58,032 nucleotides of DNA, from the NCBI GenBank assembly GCA_944325695.1, contig CALVBA010000007.1:1-58032 (forward strand), given 5' to 3'. Positions 50,925-58,032 of this stretch are shown piece by piece. The stretch is from an uncultured Anaeroplasmataceae bacterium. Lineage in GTDB: Bacteria > Bacillota_I > Bacilli_A > Acholeplasmatales > Anaeroplasmataceae. Numbering within the stretch: position 1 is the stretch's first letter; each line of letters starts with the position of its first letter. A model generated the notes under the pieces. That model did not search any database, was not told where the DNA came from, and saw nothing but the letters and a program-made list of their open reading frames with translations. The translations under genes and the position numbers were made by a program.

Positions 50925-53009
50925 ATGAATAAAAAGAGAGTATTCGGGTTAGCTACTGCGGCAATTGCCCTTGCCGGTGTTGCTGGTTGTACGAAAAACG
51001 AGGTGAAGGCAGACTATACAATTGAGTCAGGTATTTTAGCAGGTAGAGGGGCTAAAAAAACATACAACATGGCTTATGATTCTGCAACAAATCCTTCATC
51101 TTACAATTATCTTAAATCAAACCAAGCAATGGATGCTGCGGCATATGCTTTAATGGTTGATGGATTAGTTGAAAATGACAACCACGGTCGAATTGTGCCA
51201 AGTATTGCCCAAAGTTGGACATCAAAGCTTGAATCAGATGGAAAACAAACATGGACATTCGTTTTAAGAAATAATGTTACATGGGTTACAAATCAAGATG
51301 GAGCAGAATATGCTAAAGTAACAGCTAATGACTTTAAAGAAGGGGTATATCAAACTTTATTAACTTCAACTGCTTCAAGTTCAGTTTACATGGTAACAAA
51401 CTTTGTAGTTGGTGCTTCTGAATTTAACAAATTGCCACAAGAAGAACAAACAAGAGAAAAATTTGATGAAATTGTAAAAATTGTTACTGGAACAACTACA
51501 ATTGATGGTGTAAGTTATGAAACTATTTCATATACAGTACCATATGAAATGCCATATTTCTTATCAGCATTAACATATTCAACATATTATCCAGTTTCTG
51601 AAAAATTTATTAAAGAAAAAGGAACTTCATTTGGGGTAACTCAAAATGATATCTTAGTTAATGGACAATACCGTTTAACTGAACATAGAGCACAAAATAA
51701 AATGGTATTCCAAAAAAACCCTACATATTGGGATGCTGATAATGTACACATTGAAACAATCAACCGTTTCTGGATTTCAGAAACTGACAGTAAAGATAAA
51801 GCGCGTCGTTTATATGAAAGTGGAGAAATTGATGGATTTAACGTTGTTGAAACAGACAATGCTGGTTACAATAAATATGTAGCTGGAAGTGATGGTACTG
51901 GAACAATTGCTAATCCAGCTGCTGGTGAAGCTGTGTCAGTATTATCAAGTTCAAGTATGACTGGTTATGGAGCATTTAACTTCGATCGTCAAAATTACGG
52001 AGTTACAAGTGGTTTAACATTAGCTTCATCAACAACTGATGAAAGTGTACAAAAAGCTACAAATAAAGCTATTAACAATGTCAACTTCCGTAAAGGATTC
52101 TTATATGGATTACAATCAAAATACTTAAATGAGTATGCCTACAAAACAGCGCCATATGACCGTATTATTCGTACATATACGATGAATGGTTTAGCAATTG
52201 ACGATAATGGTAAAGATTATACTGATTACATCGTTGATATTTATAAAGAAAAAAATAATATCACAGATGATAATTTTAAATTAGATGGACGTAATGGTAA
52301 CGACCCAGTATATGATGCATCTAAAGCAACAGAATTCTTTGCTAAAGCCAAAGAAGAATTATTAGCTAGTGGATTAACAGAATCAGATTTTCCAATTAAA
52401 ATTGAAGTAGTTGAACACTATCAAGCTAACTACCAACAATTTGTTAATGCGATGTTCAATGATTTAGAGCAAACTTCAAATGGTGTATTAGATATTGTAT
52501 ATTCTAGTGTAAATAATAATAACACTGTATGGCGTAATGCATTATTTGATAATGCTGATTATGATTTTGCAATTGGAATTGCATGGGGACCAGACTATGC
52601 CGATCCAGAAACATTCTTAGGAACATTTAGTATTAATGGTGGTGCTTTAATCTCAAACTCAGGATTAGGTAACGCTGAAGGTACCGCATCTGATAAAGGG
52701 AAAGAAGTTTTAGCTAAATTCACTAAAGAATTTGAAGAAGCCCAAAAAATTACAAATGATACGCAAGCTCGTTTCCAAGCTATGGCTGAAGCTGAATATC
52801 AATTAGTCTTTGAAGATGTAATTATTATTCCATATTCACAAGATGCTGTAAGACGTGTACAAGTTTCTAAATTAATTCCATTTAGACAAATGCGTGCACC
52901 TTATGGAAATAGTGAAATGAAATACAAATATATGGAAGTATTAACAACTCCAATTACAAAAGCTGAAAGAAATGCTTTAGAAGAAGCTTTTAATAAGGGA
53001 GAAATTTAA
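50925..53009 (+). CDS. oppA: Oligopeptide-binding lipoprotein OppA
   Basis: The protein has 694 residues with lipobox GVAGC (Cys near 23) and the SBP family 5 fold (cluster C). Landmarks are MAYDSATNPSSYNYL at the mature start, VPSIAQSWTSKLESDGKQTWTFVLR, then NGQYRLTEHRAQNKMVFQKNPTYWD. Near the C terminus, IGIAWGPDYADPETFLGTF is typical. It is about 150 residues longer than common OppA (540) by mid-domain insertions. Start 50925 follows AAAGGAGAG; an upstream ATG/TTG at 50892 is inside the promoter and is rejected. It delivers peptides to OppBC. Confidence 0.93.
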   Translation: MNKKRVFGLATAAIALAGVAGCTKNEVKADYTIESGILAGRGAKKTYNMAYDSATNPSSYNYLKSNQAMDAAAYALMVDGLVENDNHGRIVPSIAQSWTSKLESDGKQTWTFVLRNNVTWVTNQDGAEYAKVTANDFKEGVYQTLLTSTASSSVYMVTNFVVGASEFNKLPQEEQTREKFDEIVKIVTGTTTIDGVSYETISYTVPYEMPYFLSALTYSTYYPVSEKFIKEKGTSFGVTQNDILVNGQYRLTEHRAQNKMVFQKNPTYWDADNVHIETINRFWISETDSKDKARRLYESGEIDGFNVVETDNAGYNKYVAGSDGTGTIANPAAGEAVSVLSSSSMTGYGAFNFDRQNYGVTSGLTLASSTTDESVQKATNKAINNVNFRKGFLYGLQSKYLNEYAYKTAPYDRIIRTYTMNGLAIDDNGKDYTDYIVDIYKEKNNITDDNFKLDGRNGNDPVYDASKATEFFAKAKEELLASGLTESDFPIKIEVVEHYQANYQQFVNAMFNDLEQTSNGVLDIVYSSVNNNNTVWRNALFDNADYDFAIGIAWGPDYADPETFLGTFSINGGALISNSGLGNAEGTASDKGKEVLAKFTKEFEEAQKITNDTQARFQAMAEAEYQLVFEDVIIIPYSQDAVRRVQVSKLIPFRQMRAPYGNSEMKYKYMEVLTTPITKAERNALEEAFNKGEI

Positions 53010-53033
53010 AAAATCGTTTAAAAAAGTTGATAG

Positions 53034-53065
53034 AAGGGAAGAAATAATTTGCTATTTCTTCCCTT
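53034..53065 (+). promoter_or_regulatory. 13-bp hairpin between oppA and oppB
   Basis: aagggaagaaata (53034-53046) pairs perfectly with tatttcttccctt (53053-53065), loop atttgc. It lacks a good T run, so it is better seen as a stabilising or partial-termination element that keeps oppA mRNA above oppBCDF. Downstream only attatat follows. Confidence 0.7.
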
Positions 53066-53090
53066 ATTATATCGATAGAAGGAGGAAAAA

Positions 53091-54224
53091 ATGGATATAA
53101 ACGTAAACGTAAAAAAAGATGATAGTAGTTTTTTACTACGCTTTTTTAGTTTTTTCAAAAGTGACACTGCAAAATATATTTATAAGCGAATCATTAATGC
53201 TTTAATTACAATTTTATTGATTGTTATTGTAGTTACAGCATTAATGTATTTAATTCCGGAAAATTACTACTATGACATTCAAATTTATAATAAATTATTA
53301 TCAAGTGCAGGGCTTAATGCTGCCGAAAGTTATAAATTAAGTGAATTGGCTAAATTTGGTCGTACAGGAGGAGTTTTAGAAAATATTGGAACATATTTAT
53401 ATTGGATTTGTCCAATTTATAAAGAAATTCCTTTAAGTTACATTCAAGATGCCTCAGGAATGTATGTTGCAAATCCAAATGATATGTGGACTGGATTTAT
53501 TTATTTAGGACAATCATATAAATTTGCTCCAGGTGAAGCTGTTTCAGATTTATTGGCATCTCGTGTTGGTATATCATTTTCTTTAACATTCACTGCATTA
53601 TTAATTTCATATTTAATTGCCTATCCACTAGGAATTTCAATGGCTAAAAATCAAGGTAAAGTTGTTGATAAATTAGGAAATCTTTTTGTGGTATTAAATT
53701 ATGCAATTCCGGCTTTAGTATTTTATTTAATAATTAATCAATTCGCTCCATATATTAGTTCAGAGTTTAAATTATATTATAGTCCAGAAGCTCCTCTTTC
53801 AATTATTCCGCCTATTTTCGCTATTTCGTTTTTATCAATTCCTGGTATAAGTGTTTGGGTAAGACGTTTTATGGTTGATGAATTAAGTGCTGATTATGTA
53901 AAATTTGCTCGTGCAAAAGGATTATCAGAAAACACAATTATGTATAAACATGTATTACGTAATGCCTTTGTACCACTTGTAAGAAATATTCCAGTTTCAT
54001 TAGTTTCAGCAATTGTCGGTTCATATTATGTGGAATCAATTTGGAATATTCCTGGTACAGGATTACTTTTAACAGGGGCATTGAAAAGTGGGCAAAATCC
54101 CGATACATTCTTAGTTTTAAGTTTAGCATTGGTTTATTCAAGTTTATCAATTGTTGCTTTCTTAGTAGGGGATATTGTAACTTCATTATTTGACCCACGT
54201 ATTAAATTAACAAGTGCAGAATAG
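53091..54224 (+). CDS. oppB: Oligopeptide ABC permease OppB
   Basis: This 377-residue permease has a first helix near 35-55 and an unusually long extracytoplasmic stretch of about 100 residues. Five more helices follow, with the EAA-type coupling loop DYVKFARAKGLSENTIMYKHVLRNAF near 265-290. SIWNIPGTGLLLTGALKS near 330 is typical of OppB/DppB. AGGAGG precedes the ATG. It pairs with OppC. Confidence 0.95.
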   Translation: MDINVNVKKDDSSFLLRFFSFFKSDTAKYIYKRIINALITILLIVIVVTALMYLIPENYYYDIQIYNKLLSSAGLNAAESYKLSELAKFGRTGGVLENIGTYLYWICPIYKEIPLSYIQDASGMYVANPNDMWTGFIYLGQSYKFAPGEAVSDLLASRVGISFSLTFTALLISYLIAYPLGISMAKNQGKVVDKLGNLFVVLNYAIPALVFYLIINQFAPYISSEFKLYYSPEAPLSIIPPIFAISFLSIPGISVWVRRFMVDELSADYVKFARAKGLSENTIMYKHVLRNAFVPLVRNIPVSLVSAIVGSYYVESIWNIPGTGLLLTGALKSGQNPDTFLVLSLALVYSSLSIVAFLVGDIVTSLFDPRIKLTSAE

Positions 54225-54234
54225 GAGGAGTATT

Positions 54235-55239
54235 ATGTCAAAAAATTTAGAAAAAAACATTAGTGATATCGCTATTAATACACCTTCTAGCGATACTGTT
54301 AATGTGGATAACTTAGATGATTTATTCGTATTACAACCGCATGATTGGAAAGATTCTGAAAGACTAGATGTTACTCCATATTCATATTGGAAATCAGTAT
54401 TTCGTATTTTTATCCGTAAACCAGGAGCAATCATTGCCATTTTATCATTAATTATTTTGATTGGTGGTTCAATCATCATTCCGATGTTTAATCCAATCCC
54501 ATTTGACGAATTTTTTAGTGGATCAATTGATTTAATCGATTTAGCTCCATCATCAAGTCATATCTGGGGTACTGATGGATTTGGTCGTGATTTATTCTAT
54601 GTCGTATGGGGAGGAGCTAAAAAATCTATTATTTTAGCGTTAATCTCTTCATTAATTAATACTTTTGTCGGAGTATTAATTGGATTAGTTTGGGGATATG
54701 TTCGTAAAATCGATAAAATTATGATTGAAGTTTATAACTTTATCGTTAATATTCCATCATTATTAATTTATATGCTTTTATCAACATTATTAACAGTAAA
54801 TAAAGTTGGAACTCCAGAATTCCGTTTAGTTTTATCATTATGTATGACAGGATGGTTAGGAATGGCACGTTTTGTGCGTAATCAAATTTTAATCATCAAT
54901 AACCGTGAGTATAATGTTGCATCAAAAACATTAGGTACTCCTGGAATTCGTATTATGAGTAAAAATTTATTACCATTTGTACTATCTGTTATTATTACCG
55001 AAATTTCTTTAATGATACCATCAATGATTTCAATGGAATGCTCATTAAGTTTCTTCGGATTAGGATTACCAAATAATTCTATTAGTATTGGAGCAGCGTT
55101 AATCAATGGGATGAATCGTTTCTCTGATTATCCATGGCAATTAATTTATCCTGCCATTATATTATCATTTATTATTTTAGCGTTCTTTTTATTAGGGGTA
55201 TCATTATCTGACGCTTTAGACCCTAAAAAACATCGATAG
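54235..55239 (+). CDS. oppC: Oligopeptide ABC permease OppC
   Basis: This 334-residue permease has an N-terminal hydrophilic part of about 75 residues and then six helices. The signature HIWGTDGFGRDLFYVVWGGAKKS is near 110, and the coupling loop REYNVASKTLGTPGIRIM is near 225-240. FGLGLPNNSISIGAAL closes it. AGGAGGAG precedes the ATG at 54235; an upstream in-frame ATG at 54214 lies in oppB and is rejected. Confidence 0.95.
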   Translation: MSKNLEKNISDIAINTPSSDTVNVDNLDDLFVLQPHDWKDSERLDVTPYSYWKSVFRIFIRKPGAIIAILSLIILIGGSIIIPMFNPIPFDEFFSGSIDLIDLAPSSSHIWGTDGFGRDLFYVVWGGAKKSIILALISSLINTFVGVLIGLVWGYVRKIDKIMIEVYNFIVNIPSLLIYMLLSTLLTVNKVGTPEFRLVLSLCMTGWLGMARFVRNQILIINNREYNVASKTLGTPGIRIMSKNLLPFVLSVIITEISLMIPSMISMECSLSFFGLGLPNNSISIGAALINGMNRFSDYPWQLIYPAIILSFIILAFFLLGVSLSDALDPKKHR

Positions 55240-55252
55240 GAGGAAGAATTAA

Positions 55253-56368
55253 ATGGGAAAACAAAATAAAAAAGTAACTGATTCTTCTATCTATTCAAAT
55301 GTAGATTTAGCAGATAATGTTGCTGTTTCAGTTAAAGATTTAGTTGTTAAATTCAAAGTTCGTGATAAAGAGTTAACAGCAATTAGAAATATTTCCTTAG
55401 ATATTTATAAAAGAGAAATTATTGCAATTGTTGGAGAATCGGGATCAGGAAAATCAGTTTTTACTAAAACTTTAACAGGGATGTTAGAATCTAATGGTTG
55501 GGTTGATAGTGGAGATATTTACTATGAAAAATATAACTTAGCAAAATTTAAAACAAATAAAGAATGGTTACAAATTCGTGGTAAAAAGATTGCTACTATT
55601 TTCCAAGATCCAATGACATCATTAAATCCACTTAAAAAAATTGGAACACAAATTTCAGAAGTTATCCGATTACATCGTGGAATGAATAAAGAAGATGCTA
55701 AAAAAGAAGCTATTCGTTTATTAGAAAAAGTTGGTATTGTTGATGCAGCAAACCGCTATAATGATTATCCATATCAATATTCAGGAGGAATGCGTCAAAG
55801 AGTTGTTATCGCAATTGCTTTAGCATGTGCTCCAGATATTTTAATTTGTGATGAACCAACGACAGCTTTAGACGTTACGATCCAAGCACAAATTATTGAA
55901 TTAATTAAAGAATTAGCTATTGAATTTGATTTTACAACAATTTTTATTACACATGATTTAGGTGTAGTAGCAAACATAGCCGATCGTGTTGCTGTTATGT
56001 ATGCCGGAGAAATTATCGAATATGGTACTGCTGAAGATATCTTCTACAATCCACAACATCCTTATACATGGTCATTATTATCATCTTTACCACAATTAGG
56101 TGAAAAAGGTGAATCATTATATGCTATTCAAGGTACTCCACCTTCATTGTTTGCAGAAATTAAAGGTGATGCTTTTGCTCCGCGTAACCCATATGCATTA
56201 GCAATTGATTTTGTTGTAGCTCCACCAATGTTTAAAGTTAGTGAAACCCATTATGCGAAAACATGGTTATTAGATCCACGTGCACCAAAAGTGGAAAGAC
56301 CTTCTATTGTTGGTGAAATTAGAGAACGTGTTGCTAAAATTTATGCAGGTGGTGAAAATAATGAGTAA
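55253..56368 (+). CDS. oppD: Oligopeptide ABC ATPase OppD
   Basis: This 371-residue ATPase has Walker [10 protein letters not shown] (61-69), the Q-loop [12 protein letters not shown], signature YSGGMRQRV (near 176), Walker [13 protein letters not shown] (near 195) and switch His IFITHDLGV. The C-terminal oligopeptide-specific region has [15 protein letters not shown]-like text ([12 protein letters not shown]). AGGAGGA precedes the ATG. No cysteine cluster is seen in the C-terminal region. It is coupled to oppF. Confidence 0.96.
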   Translation: MGKQNKKVTDSSIYSNVDLADNVAVSVKDLVVKFKVRDKELTAIRNISLDIYKREIIAIVGESGSGKSVFTKTLTGMLESNGWVDSGDIYYEKYNLAKFKTNKEWLQIRGKKIATIFQDPMTSLNPLKKIGTQISEVIRLHRGMNKEDAKKEAIRLLEKVGIVDAANRYNDYPYQYSGGMRQRVVIAIALACAPDILICDEPTTALDVTIQAQIIELIKELAIEFDFTTIFITHDLGVVANIADRVAVMYAGEIIEYGTAEDIFYNPQHPYTWSLLSSLPQLGEKGESLYAIQGTPPSLFAEIKGDAFAPRNPYALAIDFVVAPPMFKVSETHYAKTWLLDPRAPKVERPSIVGEIRERVAKIYAGGENNE

Positions 56369-57935
56369 AAAATATAAATTTGATCGTCCATATGAAAAAA
56401 ATATCGATCCTGAAAATGGTCGTGAGATCTTATTAGAAGTTAAAGATGCAGATATTCATTTTAAAATTGGACGTAAAACAATTAAAGCATGTAATAACAT
56501 TAACTTTAAAATTTATAAAGGAGAAACATTTGGTCTTGTTGGGGAATCTGGTAGTGGTAAAACTACAATTAGCCGAGCTATTTTAGGAATTAACAAATTA
56601 ACTAGAGGTTCGATTAATTTCCATGGATTAGATATTTCTAAAAAGTTAAAACGTAAAGAAATTTTAGAAGTTAAGAAAAATATTCAGATGATTTTCCAAG
56701 ACCCTGCTGCATCTTTAAATGAGCGTGCTAATGTTGATTACATTGTTTCAGAAGGGTTATATAACTTTGGTTTATATGATTCTGAAGAAGAACGTCGTCA
56801 AAAGGCTGCTGATATGTTACGCAATGTAGGATTATTACCTGAGCACTTAACACGTTATCCACATGAGTTCTCAGGTGGGCAACGTCAACGTATTGGGATT
56901 GCTCGTGCGTTAGTAATCGAACCAGAACTAGTTTTAGCAGATGAACCAATTTCGGCTTTAGACGTTTCAATTCGAGCTCAAGTTTTAAATCTATTAAAAG
57001 ATTTACAAGTAAAAAAATCCTTAACATACTTATTTATTGCTCATGATTTATCAATTATTCGCTATATTAGTGATCGTATTGCAGTAATGCACTTAGGATA
57101 TTTTGTAGAGTTAGGAACTAGTGAACAAATTTATTCACGCCCTGCACATCCATATACAAAGAGTCTATTAACAGCTATTCCGCAACCAGATCCAATCAGC
57201 GAAAGAAATCGTAAACGTATTCCATATAATCAAGACGGAATAAATTACAGTGAATGCGAATGGATTGAAATTGAAGAAGGACACTTTGTATTAGCTAATG
57301 ACGAATTATTATCTAAATGGGGATTAACTCGCTACAATAAAGATGCTAAATTAAATGTTATTGATTTAGATCAAGATAATAGTTCAGAAAAGACATTAGA
57401 AAATGAAAAATTAATTTCTACTCCTATAGTAGAAGAAATTACTAGTGAAAATCATGAAATAAACGATGATGTTCAAAATGATTCTTTAGAAACAAGTATT
57501 CCATCGGTTGAAGAAGTTCAAGATGATGAAATTATTAGTGAAAATCATGAAACAAACGATGATGTTCAAAATGATTCTTTAGAAACAAGTATTCCATCGG
57601 CTGAAGAAGTTCAAGATGATGAAAGTGCTTTGGATGTTAAAGAAGTTGTAGTTGAAGAAAAAATAGATGCTGATTTAGAAAATAATGAAGTTGTTAAAAC
57701 TAATAATTTATTAGAACGTGATGCTAAAGAAAATATTAAAAAACCTTCTAAAACTGCAAAAAAACAAGTTAAAAAAAGTGATGATGTAATCACAAAATTA
57801 AATGATTTAACATTAAAAGTTTTAGAGTCATATACTGTAGCAGAATTAAAACAAATGGCGAAAGAATCAGGAATTACTGGTTTTTCTAAAATGAAAAAAC
57901 AAGAATTAATTGATGCACTTAGAAATAATAAATAA
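56361..57935 (+). CDS. oppF: Oligopeptide ABC ATPase OppF with C-terminal acidic repeats and a Rho-N/SAP-like domain
   Basis: The 524-residue protein starts at ATG 56361, overlapping oppD by eight bases. Residues 20-330 are a normal OppF ATPase: Walker [10 protein letters not shown] (61-69), [20 protein letters not shown] (near 170), [22 protein letters not shown], then [16 protein letters not shown]. After it comes an acidic linker with a 31-residue repeat (about 362-422), a lysine-rich segment ([14 protein letters not shown]) and a C-terminal Rho-N/SAP-type helix-extended-helix ([26 protein letters not shown], 485-524). Ordinary OppF ends near 310-330. The added part is in frame and unbroken. 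Confidence 0.93.
   Translation: MSKKYKFDRPYEKNIDPENGREILLEVKDADIHFKIGRKTIKACNNINFKIYKGETFGLVGESGSGKTTISRAILGINKLTRGSINFHGLDISKKLKRKEILEVKKNIQMIFQDPAASLNERANVDYIVSEGLYNFGLYDSEEERRQKAADMLRNVGLLPEHLTRYPHEFSGGQRQRIGIARALVIEPELVLADEPISALDVSIRAQVLNLLKDLQVKKSLTYLFIAHDLSIIRYISDRIAVMHLGYFVELGTSEQIYSRPAHPYTKSLLTAIPQPDPISERNRKRIPYNQDGINYSECEWIEIEEGHFVLANDELLSKWGLTRYNKDAKLNVIDLDQDNSSEKTLENEKLISTPIVEEITSENHEINDDVQNDSLETSIPSVEEVQDDEIISENHETNDDVQNDSLETSIPSAEEVQDDESALDVKEVVVEEKIDADLENNEVVKTNNLLERDAKENIKKPSKTAKKQVKKSDDVITKLNDLTLKVLESYTVAELKQMAKESGITGFSKMKKQELIDALRNNK
57444..57623 (+). repeat. 93-bp in-frame tandem repeat in oppF
   Basis: Two adjacent copies of a 93-base unit (57444-57536 and 57537-57623, the second ending six bases short) differ by only a few bases. 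They encode the acidic sequence SENHE[22 protein letters not shown] twice. A multiple of three keeps frame, so unit number could vary without breaking the gene. Confidence 0.92.
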
Positions 57936-57942
57936 TAAAAAG

Positions 57943-57982
57943 AAACCTATAAGTAATTAACTAGATATCTTATAGGTTTTTT
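57943..57982 (+). terminator. Terminator of the opp operon
   Basis: aaacctataag (57943-57953) pairs with cttataggttt (57969-57979) and is followed by a T run. Confidence 0.92.
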
Positions 57983-58032
57983 GTTTCCTATTAAAAAATA
58001 ATAGCTAATATATTTTAGGACTTACATTTTTT

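Noticed and set aside
1-58032. CRISPR array, tRNA, rRNA or insertion sequence
   Set aside because: No regularly spaced repeats, tRNA-like cloverleaf or transposase was seen on reading the sequence; a tRNA or IS scan would be needed to exclude small ones.

Overview
The window comes from a very AT-rich (about 70 percent or more A+T), spore-forming, anaerobic, gut-type low-GC Firmicute, most like an Erysipelotrichia/Turicibacter-grade Bacilli lineage. The evidence for this is as follows. Gene order matches Bacillus in several places: ytfI-ytfJ-ytxK-ackA, ylbD-ylbE-ylbF-ylbG, and rpsP-khpA-rimM-trmD-rplS. Sporulation-linked genes are present (pdaA, ytfJ, ylbD). A reverse rubrerythrin indicates an anaerobe, two tRNA synthetases are controlled by T-boxes, and host-glycan/mucin-directed lipoproteins are present. 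TGA is used as a stop, so this is not a Mollicute code. The genus cannot be fixed from the sequence alone.

Layout. 0-10.2 kb is core: yidD (minus) and divergent asnB, the ytfI-ytfJ pair, ytxK-ackA, a YihY membrane protein, the cortex deacetylase pdaA, a small membrane protein, a GH43 glycosidase and an RlmCD-type 23S rRNA methyltransferase. 10.3-18.4 kb is an accessory island with extreme A+T and decay. It holds the 3' end of a coiled-coil SMC/RecN-like ATPase (minus), a polymorphic toxin relic (Hint domain plus HNH-type nuclease) broken by two in-frame stops, an intact downstream ORF that may be its immunity protein, and an apparently intact cassette. That cassette consists of a secreted protein, a lipoprotein and a MacA/ABC ATPase/MacB-type exporter. 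Another decayed fragment ends the island. 18.4-24.2 kb has a GGCT-like protein, an HExxH protein, a secreted SH3-SH3-C39-like peptidase (minus) and a YclNOPQ-type ferric siderophore importer behind paired palindromic operators.

24.3-28.3 kb encodes two lipoproteins for host glycoprotein attack: an NPCBM domain protein and a 1116-residue M60 (enhancin/mucinase-like) metallopeptidase. 28.4-33.5 kb holds a DUF368 undecaprenyl-phosphate carrier, an APC permease, a pseudouridine synthase, ylbDEFG, rpsP and khpA. 33.5-42.1 kb has addB-like and addA genes lodged between khpA and rimM, then trmD, malQ and rplS with its L19 leader. 42.2-50.0 kb has murC, a CcpA-like regulator with a self-operator, tyrS (T-box), reverse rubrerythrin, a divergent alanine racemase, a diacylglycerol kinase, and on the minus strand a T-box-controlled trpS plus a free-standing TipAS domain protein. 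50.4-58 kb is a small membrane protein and a complete oligopeptide ABC operon oppABCDF. That operon has cre-like sites upstream, a 13-bp hairpin after oppA, and an OppF that carries an acidic tandem repeat and a Rho-N/SAP-type domain at its C terminus.

How the parts fit. The organism appears to live on host-associated peptides, glycans and iron: M60 and NPCBM lipoproteins, GH43, MalQ, Opp, an APC permease and siderophore uptake. Acetate is made by AckA, and catabolite control probably comes from the local CcpA homologue. The most unusual items are the OppF-Rho-N fusion, the decayed Hint-nuclease toxin with a surviving neighbour, the unrecognised secreted-protein/MacAB cassette, the paired GTTAG-N6-CTAAC operators, and the T-box-governed trpS-TipAS pair.
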